Counted from the first letter of the stretch, positions 33,497 through 45,504 are shown. The stretch is 64,000 nt of DNA from Isoetes taiwanensis (GCA_021234155.1 JAJEKV010000268.1:372001-436000), one strand, 5' to 3'. A program made the numbers and translations. Notes: generated from the letters alone by a model not told the origin.

Positions 33497-33617
33497 TTTG
33501 AATATGTAGCATTATAACAGGGGGTTTTTTTTGTGATTTTATACGCTTTTTGGCATGGTTTTTATATGATTTCATGGGCGTATTGCACGAGGCATACTAA
33601 TCAGTATATCTAGAGTG
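33497..33617 (+). repeat. Dispersed 115-bp repeat ending CTAGAGTGCA, copy 1
   Basis: Pattern TATGTAGCAT, ATAACAGGGGGTTTT, ACGCTTTTTGGCATGG, TATGATTTCATG, TCTAGAGTGCAC. Other copies: 36010-36122 (same strand) and 53575-53695 (opposite strand). Confidence 0.8.
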
Positions 33618-35400
33618 CACACTGAATTCTCATATTTGAATAGCATTTTATCTATGGTTTTACAATGGTTTTATTTGAATGTATCTATGGTTTTACAATG
33701 GTTTTGCCTTGTATGTTTTTGTTCCTTAAAAATTTAATTAATTTAATTTTATGAAGGCCATGCAAACAACGAGGCATTCAACTTTAGGGTTCGACTTTAG
33801 GGTTCGTGGAAAGGGGATTTAGAGGACCATTTCGGCAGTTTTCTCCTCGCTATCGCTTCTCTGAGTTCTATGGTTTGGGACCCATCAGATTTGCTTCGGT
33901 TTGCCGGATGCACAAAATCCTTGGCCTTGGCAGACTTTATGGGAGGATTGGCCTAACAATGGCTCTGAGGACCATTTTGGGCGAGAAACAAGTCCGGGCC
34001 GAAGATGCGGAGAGGTCGGCTCCAAGCTCCGGTGATTTTTTCTATGGGGCAACATTCGGCGGGTTCAGCTTTGCTTTCTTGTTCTTGTTTTCCCTTGAAG
34101 GGTGACTTATTGAAGATCTGAAGCTCTTTGGTGAAGGGAAAATACGTATGGATATATCGTCCCCTTGGCTTCGGGCATCTCTTCTACACAATTCTTGAGG
34201 TAAGTGATTGCTCTCTCTACCCCTCCAAGGCAAATGATAATCAGAGATTCCATAAAGCTTCCACCATCGTTACAACTTAATGTAGGTGGAGCCTTTGTAA
34301 GAAGAAAGTGATGCAAAGCAAGTATTCTACAAGAAGTCAAGCCCCAAGAACTTCTGCCTTGAGCTTTGTAGCATGCCATCAGCGGCGGATAAAGACCTTG
34401 CTGATCCTTTGCATTGCTCTGTTCCCCTTTATTGACTCGGCTATCTCCGCAGTAAGCGATTCTCATTTACAAGCTCGATTATGATTAGTTGTGCGGGTGC
34501 ATATGTGTGGTCATTTTCGCTAGCTCTGCCCAGATTTTGCAACGTTTAGTCAATTGCAATCGGTTGGAATGGAAGTTTTTCGTACTAGAAAACTTGAATA
34601 AATGTTTTAACTCAACGAAAATTTGGATGTTGCTAATAGGGAGCCATTTTTTTAGGCACAAGTCATCCCGTCTTCTTTAAAGCACTTGGTAGCATCTTCT
34701 TCTTTGAATTTTTTGAGCTATTGCGGTCTCTTTTTGTTTCAGTATGCTAATTTGACCACGAGATGTTACCAATTTGGTGTAAAAGTACATGCTCTATTTA
34801 AGACCAGTTGAATCTTTCACTTTTAATGTCTTTGGTTTTTCTATCTTATATGATGATGCATTCATGGACTAGGAATCCATCGTTCAACATTTTGTGCAAC
34901 TTTAAATCGATGGCGTTGTGGCATGGGTTCTTGGAACTCTCTTGGTAAATCATTTCGAGCAACAAAGCGATTTACATCTCTTGCGTTGATCTTTGTGCCC
35001 ATCTTGTGTTTTCTTGGTGTTGTGTTCTTTAGTACTTTGTATTTTTTTTGCTTACGGTGAGAAGATATCCATACAAGTCTATGCAACTTTTACATTTGGA
35101 AGGGTTTTTATTGGCCAATTTTTTCCCTAACATGGGAGGCATTTATATCTATGTTACAAGGCGGAAGAATATCGGAAAAAAAGCTGGAGCTGCTATATGA
35201 TCGACCTCATTCATTTTCGGTTTTTGACTTCAACTATTTGAAAACTATGGCATCTGGAGACTGATTATTATGATACCATATCATGGTTATTTTATTACCA
35301 TTTGATATATATGTTGTTTCACATTCTATTTGACGTATTATTATAGCATTTACCCACTAAACAAGCGCAAGAATAGCTAATTGCTCTCTGCTTGAATTTG
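33618..35400. other. No gene recognised
   Basis: Holds a repeated CTTTAGGGTTCG word near 33780. A plus frame at 33806-34105 and a minus frame at 34107-34466 are open but unsupported. A minus frame at 34862-35086 is similarly anonymous. Confidence 0.3.
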
Positions 35401-35404
35401 TTTG

Positions 35405-36010
35405 ATAGGCAAATCAACCAAGATTTGTATCGTATCTTAAACCACTATCCACTTTAAGTGCTCCAAAACTATTATAATACCTTTGCTATTTTCAATAACT
35501 CAATAAATTTCTAAATAAAATGCTTTTATAGCATATATAATTATATTACATTATACGCTTTAATATTATAGTTACTCATGTTTCATTTTACTATATTCCC
35601 TTTTTTTTTCTTAATGCTGCATATTACATAACACATATTGCTACATGTTTTAAATGTCTTTTATATTCTCACGTCTATTTTTTTTTATGGCCCGAAGGGC
35701 CAAAAATTTTTTTTAGTATAATAACCAACACATAACTACCATTGACATTAATAAATATAACCATTGGATCCAACACATTTAAATTAAAATCCCCCTTAAA
35801 CCCCCTTTGATTTGGGTGCATATTCACGGGGGTGACTCTGAGCATCGAGAGAGCTTCGGATTGGCATATTAAGCCTTATTCCTTAATCTACACCGCACGT
35901 AAAGTTCCTCATTTGTGGGGTATGCAAGTACAAGATTTGCTATATCTTGTATAATAGGATTCCAAAAATACTATAAGATTTCAACATGGGAATACTATAT
36001 GGTGTTGATT
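35405..36010. repeat. Foldback family, copy with one arm
   Basis: Begins with the outer segment TTGATAGGCAAATCAACC, continues through the arm (AATGCTTTTATAGCATATAT, ATGGCCCGAAGGGCC, AAACCCCCTTTGATTTGGGT) and into the central segment in the orientation CCTTAATCTACAC to ATGGTGTTGATTT. The second arm is absent. Compare 37937-38928, where the centre is inverted. Confidence 0.85.
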
Positions 36011-36122
36011 TTTATTATACTTGAGGGGTTTTTTGTGTTTTTTGCACGCTTTTGGCATGGTTTTCCTATGATTTCGGTCTTTGTATTCATTGGGCCATAC
36101 TAAATAGTATTTCTAGAGTGCA
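36010..36122 (+). repeat. Dispersed repeat ending CTAGAGTGCA, copy 2
   Basis: GAGGGGTTTTTTGTG, CACGCTTTTGGCATGGTTTT, CCTATGATTTC and TCTAGAGTGCAGC align with 33497-33617. It abuts the truncated foldback copy. Confidence 0.75.
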
Positions 36123-36423
36123 GCTTTTCTGGAGCGTTGATGTGGATTAGCTTTAACAATCTAACGGTTCTTATGCCGAGCTCCTTATTCATATGCATGA
36201 ACCCAGCAAAGCTCTGTTCTCTCAGAAGCTCTTGTGGTGGTTTTATCCGTCGTGCCGTCGCGCTGATCCGTCTCCCTCTATCCTCATCCAACAGTTGTGG
36301 TATGGAAGTTTGTGCTCTTTACATATTCATGACAGACAATCTTCCATGGCAGAGATTGGAACAATGCATGATACGGTGTTATTGTGTTTTTGCTGTTTTT
36401 TGCTTTTTATGCTACATATTGCA

Positions 36424-36898
36424 TTCATCTTTTTTAAACATTCTGCAGAAAGTGTTGTGTTATTTGTGTTATAATGCTACATATTTGGTTTTGGTTCTCA
36501 AGATTGTAACGTGCAGGGAGATTTCTAGCATGGTGAAGTGGAGATGGAAAAAGATCAGGCTATAACATCCCCAACTTCCCCTCTGCTTAGCATCATTGCC
36601 TTGAAATGGGCCGAAGCCCGAGAATGCATGCGGACCCAAACTGTTGCCTTTGTTTAATCCGAAAACCTGCATGGCAGGGCCAAATCCCACTGTATTCATC
36701 TTCTTTACACATTTTACAGAAAGTCTTGTGTTATTTGCTCTTGGTTCACAGGATTCAAACGTGCTGGGAGATTACTAGGATGGTAGTGGAGATGGAAAAA
36801 GATCTGGCTAAAACATCCTCAACTCCCCCTCTGCTTACCATTTGTGCCTTAGTACGGATCTGCAGCCCGGAATGCGCATGCGGACCAATCTTGTTGCC
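36424..36898. repeat. About 240-bp tandem duplication
   Basis: Copies at about 36424-36655 and 36694-36898 share GGAGATGGAAAAAGATC, AACATCC, CCCCTCTGCTTA and GCATGCGGACC. They are moderately diverged. GCATGGCAG words recur downstream to 37150. Confidence 0.8.
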
Positions 36899-37305
36899 TG
36901 ACTCAATGGGACGGCGAAAGTCTGCATGGCAGAGCCAAAACCGGGACCTTGCATTCTTTTCTTGAATCCAACTCCTGAAAAAACCTGCATGGCAGCGTGA
37001 ATCCGAAGCTGCAATCCACTGTGTTACTCTTGAAACCGAGACTCCTGCACGATTCAGCATGCCAGAACCGAAACCCTAACAAGAGAAACTTTGATGATAC
37101 CCTGCTGGCTTGCTCCCCCGGCAAACGCAACTGCAATCCATGGCATGGCCAATCCGAAAACCCTAACCTCCTGCAAACGCAACTCCAAAGGAAACCCTAA
37201 CCCTGCCCCAACAAATCTGCCTATCCATTTTCTAAACAACTCAAATGACGACCTTCGTGACCATCCTTTATTCCTAGAAAAAAAAAATGGAACCCCTCCT
37301 CTCAA

Positions 37306-37465
37306 AAACCAACCATTGCTTAGATTAATATCCAATTACAATTACAAGCTTGTGTCATTCTTACTATAATGCTATATATTCCTTCTAACCTTGTGTTGTC
37401 TAACGTGACCAACCATTGCTTAGGTTAATATCCAATTACAATTACAAGCTTGTGTTATTCTTAAG
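37306..37465. repeat. Direct repeat, period about 96 bp
   Basis: CCAACCATTGCTTAG, TTAATATCCAATTACAATTA and CAAGCTTGTGT occur at 37308-37365 and again at 37404-37460. Confidence 0.8.
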
Positions 37466-37647
37466 CTTGGGCAGAATGACACTTTCGGGTATTGAATGGA
37501 ATACTATAGTAATTGTCATCAAGTTAAAAATCTAGTTTAATATTATATTTTTCCATTACATTCTTACTTGCTCAACCTCATGAAATTGTTTGGTTAACAT
37601 AAAGGTTATAGAAGCCCGAATGAATCACCTCACGAAATAAGCAATAA

Positions 37648-37941
37648 TGTGGAGCCGAAATTATCGTAGTACGAGAGAAAGCCCAGGTTGAAGTTCAAGT
37701 TCGGTTAGTTCCTCCGCCATCACAACCACCACCTCCACATGGCGAGGATCCTATTGACGTTATGTCATTATGGATAGTTGGATACATCAATGACATGCGA
37801 TCGTCTATGCAACAAATCCGTAACGCACTGAGCTCAATTGAGAACTTCATGCTTGATGCACATATCCGTTTGGACATAGATCAGCAAAGGCAATTCGTGC
37901 GCCAAATAAGCAGGGCTAAGCTCTCTCTGTGGACTATTTGA
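37648..37941 (+). pseudogene. Open frame without ATG, gag-like or helical protein
   Basis: A frame bounded by stops, with no initiating ATG, runs 97 codons to TGA at 37939-37941. It reads a proline tract (LVPPPSQPPPPHGEDP), then a helical part (DVMSLWIVGYINDMRSSMQQ, IRNALSSIENFMLDAHIRLD) and a basic end (QQRQFVRQISRAKLS). Proline hinge plus amphipathic helices could fit a retrotransposon gag fragment, but nothing diagnostic is seen. It ends exactly where the foldback family sequence begins. Confidence 0.4.
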
Positions 37942-38928
37942 TAGGCAAATCAACCAAGATTTGTATCGTATCTTAAACCATTATCCACTTTAAGTGCTCC
38001 AAAACTATTATAATACTTTGGCTATTTTCAATAACTCAATAAATTTCTAAATAAAATGCTTTTATAGCATATATAATTATATTACATTATGCTTTGATAT
38101 TATAGTTAGTCATGTTCCATTTTACTATATTCCCTTTTTTTTCTTAATGCTGCATATAAAATAACACATATTGCTACATGTTTTAGATGTCTTTTATATT
38201 CTCACGTTCGCTTTTTTTTTTATGGCCGAAGGGTCAAAATTTTAGTATAATAACCAACACATAACTTACCATTGACATTAATAAATATAACCATTGAATC
38301 CAACACAGTTAAATTAAAATCCCCCTTAAACCCCCTTTGGTTTGGGTGCATATTCACACGGGGGGTGACGTAGGGCAGCGAGAGCCCTCATAATTGTATT
38401 TTGCACGTACGAAATCAACACCATATAGTATTCCGGTTAAAATCTTATAGTATTTTGCAAATCTTGTTATACAAAGATAGCAAATCTTGTACTTGCATAC
38501 CCCACAAATGAGGAAACTTTATGCATGGTGTAGATTAAGGAATAAGGGGCTTAATATGCCAACTGACAAATTTCTCGATGCCCTGAGTCACCCCCGTGGT
38601 GAATATGCACCCAAACCAAAGGGGTTTAAGGGGATTTTAATTTAACTGGTGGTTGGATTCAATGGTTATATTTATTAATGTCAATGGTAGTTATGTGTTG
38701 GTTATTATACTAAAATTTTTACACTCTTCGGGCCATAAAAAAACTGACGTGGAGAATATAAAAAGACATCTAAAACATGTAGCAATATGTGTTATTTTAT
38801 ATGCAGCATTAAGAAAAAAAAGGGAATATAGTAAAATGGAACATGACTAACTATAATATCAAAGCATAATGTAATATAATTATATATGCTATAAAAGCAT
38901 TTTATTTAGAAATTTATTGAGTTATTGA
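37937..38928. repeat. Large foldback element, arms about 350 bp
   Basis: Outer segment 37937-38027, then left arm 38028-38378, central segment about 38379-38578, and right arm 38579-38928, the near-exact reverse complement of the left arm. Arm words include TCAATAACTCAATAAATTTC, AATGCTTTTATAGCATATAT and AAACCCCCTTTGGTTTGGGT. No coding capacity. The centre lies in the opposite orientation to the 35405 copy relative to the shared outer segment. Confidence 0.92.
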
Positions 38929-38929
38929 G

Positions 38930-39930
38930 TGAAAGGACGTAGTCTTCCAAGGGTAATATGACATCCATAAAAGGCGAAGTGATGAGTGCAACCCGGTATT
39001 TGCAAATTTTGCAAACATATGAGTGAGTGAAGTCTTGTAAGGACTATGACACAGATGAGCAAGTGCCAGTCATACAAGGGTAATGCGCGATCCATAAAAA
39101 GATGAATAAGTCAAATTTCACAAGGGTTTTCATTTTTTATAATGTTGAAATGTTCAATTTCGAAATGTTGGCCAATGGGTGGTTAGCTCTAATTTTAAGC
39201 TTATTTGTACAACTTTTATAATTCAAAGGCTGTACATCAAAATGTAAATATAGTTACAGAAGCAACTATTAGGTGGGATCTTGGAGTAGATGGGGTTCTT
39301 CATGGTCGAAGAACAAGACCCAAAGGACAGGAGTATTGTCCAATGGCCAGGAATCTTGTCATGCTCAGTACGATGACCACGTTAAATGTTTTATGGAAGT
39401 GTTGAACATTGCTTGCAGATTTGTTATCTGTATAGATATGGTATTCATGTTTGCAATATATGCTTGCTTATAAACATACACCTCCAGGCTTATACAAGTG
39501 TCAATGTAGATGATATTCTATAGAAGGCTTATATGTGTCCTATACGTTGGGAAATAAGTTTTGTCCACACATAGGCCAAAATCTAAGGTTTTGTCCATAG
39601 ACTAGGCTTATAAACTTTGACATTTTTGGTTATTATGTTTAACCTCAAACACCACCATGGAGGGAGATTTATGGTATGGAAGGTCCTTTCATATGGTATG
39701 AAAGTAGTATCATACCATTTGAATGTTAACAAACCTAAATGTTAACAAACCTAAATGTTAAAAAATGAAAGTAGTAGTATGAAAGTAGCATATTTTGAAT
39801 TCCTAGGGGAATTTAGAATGATATTTTGCATGGCGTTGGGGGCTCGGATTTGAAGCCCCATTTCTGCATGCAGCAGGGGATAATGATTTGTGATTCGACC
39901 CCAATTATGCATGCAGCAGGTACATTATGG
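38930..39930. other. No gene recognised
   Basis: AT-rich. It has repeated phrases such as GTAATATGACATCCATAAAA/GTAATGCGCGATCCATAAAA (38954 and 39082) and AAACCTAAATGTTAA (39729-39760). Anonymous frames only. Confidence 0.35.
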
Positions 39931-39936
39931 TCTGAT

Positions 39937-39944
39937 TATAAAAG
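39937..39944 (+). promoter_or_regulatory. TATA box candidate
   Basis: TATAAAAG stands 118-125 bases before the ATG at 40062, after a repeated ATGCATGCAGCAGG word (39866 and 39908). The spacing suits a promoter with a leader of about 90 nt. Confidence 0.4.
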
Positions 39945-40061
39945 ACCAGCCGGCAGTTGAAGAATCTTCACTCTTGCTTCGAGCGCCTTTGATCTTCCAT
40001 TACGCTTGATCTTCTTGCTTCATTGCTTAAGCTTGATCTTCCCTTAAGCTTCTTTGATCTC

Positions 40062-40193
40062 ATGGCTAGATCGAAATACACGCCTGGAGGCCAAGCCGAG
40101 GAGTCCTCTTCTTCAAGCCATCGGGCATGGATGATGTTTGTTGAAATTTTTAGATTTCTGGAGGTAACTTCGAATGCGGGAACAAGGGGCTAG
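40062..40193 (+). CDS. Small hypothetical frame, 43 aa
   Basis: ATG at 40062, TAG at 40191-40193. The N-terminus MARSKYTPGGQAEESSSSSH resembles the basic/serine-rich start of many plant and transposon proteins. The leader before it repeats GCTTGATCTTC four times with small changes (about 40006-40052). Product unknown; it may be the first exon or the beginning of a decayed element. Confidence 0.3.
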   Translation: MARSKYTPGGQAEESSSSSHRAWMMFVEIFRFLEVTSNAGTRG

Positions 40194-40279
40194 AGTTTGG
40201 AGAAGGTCCGAATTGGGTCGATCGTGTTAATGAGGGAGAGGAGCCGCCGCGGACATTTATAGAAGCCGATGGGATGGTT

Positions 40280-40860
40280 CTTCGTGTGGCTCTCAAGATG
40301 CCTCCTCGACATTGTTGAAGCTTTAAGTGTTGAAATCGCTAACTTTTTGGCTTTACAGTTTGAAGGTTCTAAAGGTTTAGGATGTAAAGGTTCCAAAGAT
40401 GTAAAGGTTCCAAGAAAGGTTTTCGGATGTAAAGGTTCTAAAGGTTTCAGATTGAATATAACTGTTTACTAAGCCAATGACTGGCATTTTTGTAAAGCTC
40501 AATGACTGATATAAAATAATATGGTTTTACATGTGTTTATTGTATATGTTCTTTAAGTTCTTTTATATGAAGCAATCTTAAAGTTCTGTTATATGAAGCA
40601 ATCGTTAAGTTCTGTCATATGAAGCCTTTGTTTAAAGCAAAGTACTTAAAGCCAAGGTTAGTCTGTTTAAAGTACTTAAAGCAAGATTACTTTGTTTAAA
40701 GCAATCTTTAAGTTACATTCGATCCTATGCCCGATTAACAAACAAGCAAATGACTGCAGACCATTGCTTAAACCATTGCAAACAATTGCTTAAACCATTT
40801 GCAAACCATCGCTTAAACCATTGCAAACAATTGCTTAAACCCGGACTTCGAATTAACTGT
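40280..40860. repeat. Cluster of short tandem words
   Basis: Successive blocks repeat GATGTAAAGGTTC (40360-40450), AAGTTCTGTTATATGAAGCAATC (about 40555-40625, imperfect) and AACCATTGCAAACAATTGCTTA (40765-40840). Local slippage repeats with no coding support. Confidence 0.7.
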
Positions 40861-41399
40861 TACTTATTGTGACTTCAGATTAAACCATGAGATTAAACCT
40901 GAAAAGGCAAGAAAATGGCATAGAGCAAAATGGCATAGACTTGAATATGCTACATTTAGGTGCTTTGCCAATCTCAATATGGCTTCTTCACACTTAGGTA
41001 GATATCCAAGAGCTATATTCATACTCTACATTCTCAACTCTGCCTCTACATTCATATCCAACATTCTCAACTCTCACTCTACAAGTGCTCCATTTGCCTA
41101 CAAACTCTCTTTCATTCTTGTTTGTAAAACATTCTTAACCTGCATGCCTACATAATTCTGGAAATCATAATTCTGAAAAAATTCAACAGTATTTTCATAA
41201 GATAGTTGTAGAATTACTTGATCTCGTGTCAAATATCCCACATGTAGTGCACTGTTTCCAGCTGCAAATCCCTGTTCATCAATATACAGATGTTCATCCT
41301 TGTTCATGCCATTGGCATATATGTGAAATAAGAATGTAATTACAAACAAAACTTGCTTCCAACTCTTTGGCTTTTCCCTCCATTCTATGCACTGTCATT

Positions 41400-43960
41400 T
41401 GCTACGAATTTTTCCAAGTTTTCGCCTTCGTTTTTTCTTTTGCTTCCATAGTTGCATCTCGGGACATTTGAGAAGCTCGTCTCACCATGTTCTCTTCGTG
41501 GACGTGCTATTATTCTCCAGAGAACCATTGGGCCATCCGAACTAGTGGATTCTCAAAGAGAAGATTTATTGCGCCCACCTCGTTGTGTCTTTCGATTGAA
41601 GGCTACCTTTGCTTGCTTATGGGATTTTTCCATTCCTGCGTGTTCGGATAGCAAGGCTTCCATACTTTTGGGCAAACCGGGGGGCGTGTGCATAAATTAT
41701 ATGAATATAATGTGTGACTTCTCTCTCCCCATGCTTGTATATAAGCCGCTTTGAAGGCGTTCTGACAGCTTCTAATTGTTGCTTGTTGCTTTCAAGAAAG
41801 AAATGTACGTAGCAAAGACGTTAAGATCGAGATAAAGCATTCCATGCATTCAACTTTTTTTGTTGTCTCTGTTCTATCATGTTCGCATATACCAACATCT
41901 TACCAAACTCGAAGTCTCCTCTTTGCGCACTATCCACTTTAGACAAGAAATGGCGGCTTTTATCGCCTCCAATCAAAACCTTGGCTGGAATAGAGCTCCT
42001 ACCATTAGATTTTTTAGTGTCTTTCTCCAACTTGACACATCCGGCCATGTAAACCCGGCGTCCGATAGTACTTTCTCCACTCGCTTAATCCCTTCTTTTT
42101 CTGTCCTCCTCATTTCGATATTCCGGACAAAGCAGGCTGAATGGTGGATCATTTTATCAACAATCCTTACAAGTGCATGAAGCGTACAAACATGAACCCT
42201 CTCCAACGGAATTGGCAATATTGGCTGAAACATTTTATCATTTATATGTCTATCTGGTGCTGCAAGCTGATCCACGATCAAAGTACTTCTAGAGTGCCCT
42301 TTCTTTGATGATTTCAACGATAATTGCGGTAGATATACAATTCTTGGATGTCTTTGCACCCGTATTTGAAATGTTATACATGCATTTTTCTGTTTTCAAA
42401 TCCAGAAGCCATGTGAAAATTAATCAAGAAGGCGCCAAATCCTTCAACAATCAATTTCTCACCGCTATGATACTTATGAATTAGAGCAGGGATAGTTGTT
42501 TGTTCAAACACCCATTTTAATACATCGTGGTTTTCTTTTCGGACTTGAAACAATCCTAACCACCATGTATGATCCTCCGATTGAGCGGAGAACCACTTTC
42601 GGGATCTCTCTCTTTCTTCTTCAATTTCCCCTTGTTCTTCATTGAGGATGACAACAATGCCTTGTTCATGAGAGTCAAAGAAACTCGCTCATACTTTTTA
42701 GCATGAGATAATTCCATCTCATCTAACTTGATGCAAACTTCCAGTTCTCCTTCAACATCGCTTTCTTGCAAATTATAGTAAATTACCATAAATCTCAGCA
42801 AACCTTCCAAATCTAACCACAAATTATTGTGTTCATTCAGCCCAATAATAGATTTGCTTTCTTCTTTACCTTTTGAAGGATTCTTGGATGCAATTCATGT
42901 GCTTGACAATATTGAGTGCATGCATACAAATACTTCATTAATCAATTATTCCTCACTGCCCTTACCTTATGTACATAGTACGGCCTTGGAACAATAAAAC
43001 TTTTTGTACCAAGTGAAGACAAGGCATCGTAGAATGGTTTGAACAGCAACCTGTATGCTTTTGTGCTAATCCCAGCCGAGTCACAAATTGCTTGTATTTT
43101 TCCAATGTCAATCTTAGAGCAGATATCTTGAACAACCATGTTAGTTATAGCTTTTCTGAAATAGCCATTTTCTGGTGCATTTAGCATTGTCATAAGGTCC
43201 CCTTTTGTGGCAAAACTTCTCATAACTTTGCCAATGTTATGAGCACTTGTATCCTTCTCATTATCAGCTTGTACATCTTTCTTTCCATGTACCATGTCAC
43301 ATATAGCACAAATTCTTTTTCTAACAGCCCCACATGTGGGGTTTAATGTTGATATTGGCTTCAAGTTTTTCTTTCTTTCTCTAAGACCAAAACAGGTCTG
43401 TTTTAATCTTTTAAGCCTCCTCTCCAACATGCAAACTCTGATTTTATGTTTTTTAGCCTCAGAATTTGCAATCAGTGATTCTCTATTTGACTGATTTACA
43501 ACAAAATCCATCAATTTCATATCTTCTTCCAATTGCAAGATCCTATTTCTGAGCTGCGTTGTCACTTTAGATGCATCACGGTCATTTACTTCAACTTGCT
43601 TGACCAATGAATCAACCATTTTGGTCAAATTTAAGCACTCTTCTTGCTTCTGCTGCAAGCAAAATGCCAGATTATTCATATGAAATAAAGTTTGCATGTT
43701 ATACTGGACCATACTTTCACAATAGCCAAGAAGACCTGCTTTTCCTTCACAAACAAACTGCACAAGTTCAGCAATAGAATTGAATTTAGGATGCTTGCCC
43801 GTGAATGGATTTCTGGGGTATATCTCTCCCTTTGCCCATAAATTGGCATGTTTAGCTCCACTTTTCCTTAAATCATCTTCATCAAATTGTTTTCCTCACG
43901 CCCTACTCTCTCAATTGTGCATAATCTTTCGATGGTAGTCTAATTACGAAGTTGTGCCAT
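41400..43960 (-). pseudogene. Decayed gene of an unnamed repeat-encoded protein family
   Basis: A single coding history can be followed on the minus strand for about 2.5 kb. ATG at 43960 gives MAQLRN then a stop and a frame change. Next comes KHANLWAKGEIYPRNPFTGK, the intact 273-codon part (42942-43763) with coiled-coil-like helices, a basic stretch (RRLKRLKQTCFGLRERKKN), a Cys pair CAICD, and AYRLLFKPFYDALSSLGTKS. After a stop and shift come WLDLEGLLRFMVIYYN and VSLTLMNKALL (42556-42822), then FGAFLINFHMA and a KCMYN word, PLERVHVCTLHALVRIVDKM (41973-42359), SSIPAKVLIGGDKSRHFLSK (41821-42048), EREVTHYIHIIYAHAPRFAQ and GMEKSHKQAKVAFN (about 41590-41750). Length would be roughly 800 aa. It does not match any transposase, reverse transcriptase or helicase motif I know. 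Repeat origin is an inference. Confidence 0.65.
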
Positions 43961-44451
43961 TGCAGAATGGCAAGGTAAAGGTAATGAGCAAAAATTTTGC
44001 TCTGGAACTCCATTGCATATATATATGCGTTCTTCATTGGAGGCAAAGGATTTTGAATTCAAATTCAAATTGAACAGGCTTGAATTCACATTTTCAAAAA
44101 ATGAACAAGCGGCAAATATAAGAGAGAGAAAACCTACCTCAAGGAAGAGTTTCGGTGGTCGATCTTCTGGTCGATCCGGAGACTGAGAGTCTAGATGGCC
44201 GATTTAGGCAGAATCGTAGATCCCAAAACAAATGTAAATGATTTAACGCCAGACGCGCGCGTCTTTTTTTTTTGGTTTTTAATGTGGCCACGTGGATGCT
44301 AAAAATGCGTTGGGTAGAAAAGATCGTTTTTAACGTGAAAGATTTCTAAATCTTATTGTTATAAAGACAAGGAGATGATGTGGAAAAAGATAAAATAGTA
44401 ACTTAAAATGACATGGAATTTATCTTAGGATTTTCTTAGGAGGACATTTGG

Positions 44452-44996
44452 AGACCCCATTTTTTTTCTAATGATTAACACAACCATTGGGTCCAACACA
44501 TTTAAATTAAAATCCCCCTTAAACCCCCTTTGGTTTGGGTGCATATTCACCAATGTGGGGTGACTCAGGACAACGAGAGTTTGTTGGATAGGCATATTCA
44601 CCCCTTATTCCTTAATCTACACTTGCTGCGTAAAGTTCCTCGTTTGTGGGGTATGCAAGTACAAAATTTGCTATACTGTATAACAAGATTCGCAAAATAC
44701 TATAAGGTTTCAAGCGGAATACTATATGGTGTTGATTTCGTACGTGCAAAATACAATTATGAGGGCTCTCGCTGCCCTACGTCACCCCCCGTGTGAATAT
44801 GCACCCAAACCAAAGGGGATTTAAGGGGGATTTTAATTTAAATGTGTTGGACCCAATGGTTGTGTTAATTAATGTCAATGATAGTTATGTGTTGGTTGTT
44901 AATGTCAATGGTTGTTATGTGTTGGTTGTTATGTGTTTGGGGGATTTAATTTTTATATGTTGGATGTTAATGGTTTGTGTTGCAAAAAATTTTTAG
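44452..44996. repeat. Foldback family, copy with both arms
   Basis: Left arm 44471-44570 (CCAACACATTTAAATTAAAA, CCCCCTTTGGTTTGGGTGCA) and right arm about 44775-44870, its reverse complement, flank a 200-bp centre reading CCTTAATCTACAC to ATGGTGTTGATTTCG. Further tail words TCAATGGTTGTTATGTGTTG repeat three times to 44940. The arms are shorter than in the 37937 copy. Confidence 0.88.
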
Positions 44997-45476
44997 AATT
45001 CAAACCAGAAAAAAACTAGAATTCATTTGAGGTTTCATCACCTGTAGCTTTTGAATTTGATCACAATAAAACAAATAGAACATAAGTAAAAGTTACCATA
45101 AAGATAGAGCAGACTGATCCCATTATTCTGAAAGTCATAACGTTTGCAACACCCATACACAAATATTTTTCAACTGGAATTTAACAGCAGCCTTTGGCCT
45201 CCATGGATTCTTGTGGTGAGAAACCAAAGTGGGAAACTTTTCTGCTTGTTAGCACAAGGATCTAGAAGCCTTGGAATTTGCTTAATAACTGCCTCAAAAT
45301 CTAAAAATGCATGGTAATTTTTTGCAAGCTTCATTCGGAATGAACCATAAATCAATATCCAATAGCGCAATCTTGTATTAATCAGCTGGTAGGATGTGAA
45401 AGCCTACCAAACCCGGCCGAAAAATTGCTGTTTTAGCATAGATAACTTAAGCAAACATATCCATATTATACACTAC

Positions 45477-45504
45477 TAGAAAAAGTGCCCAGCGTTGCTG
45501 GGCT
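45477..45504 (-). mobile_element. Helitron 3' terminus, minus strand
   Basis: Read on the minus strand: hairpin GCCCAGCAACGCTGGGC (45504-45488), a 7-nt spacer and CTAG (45480-45477) followed by T. The geometry is identical to the end at 15268-15295, so both belong to one family with different stem sequence. The body would extend to higher coordinates; its TC start was not located. Confidence 0.78.

Noticed and set aside
41452-41754. 100-codon plus-strand frame
   Set aside because: It is the antisense shadow of the minus-strand decayed gene, whose frames there read EREVTHYIHIIYAHAP and GMEKSHKQAK.
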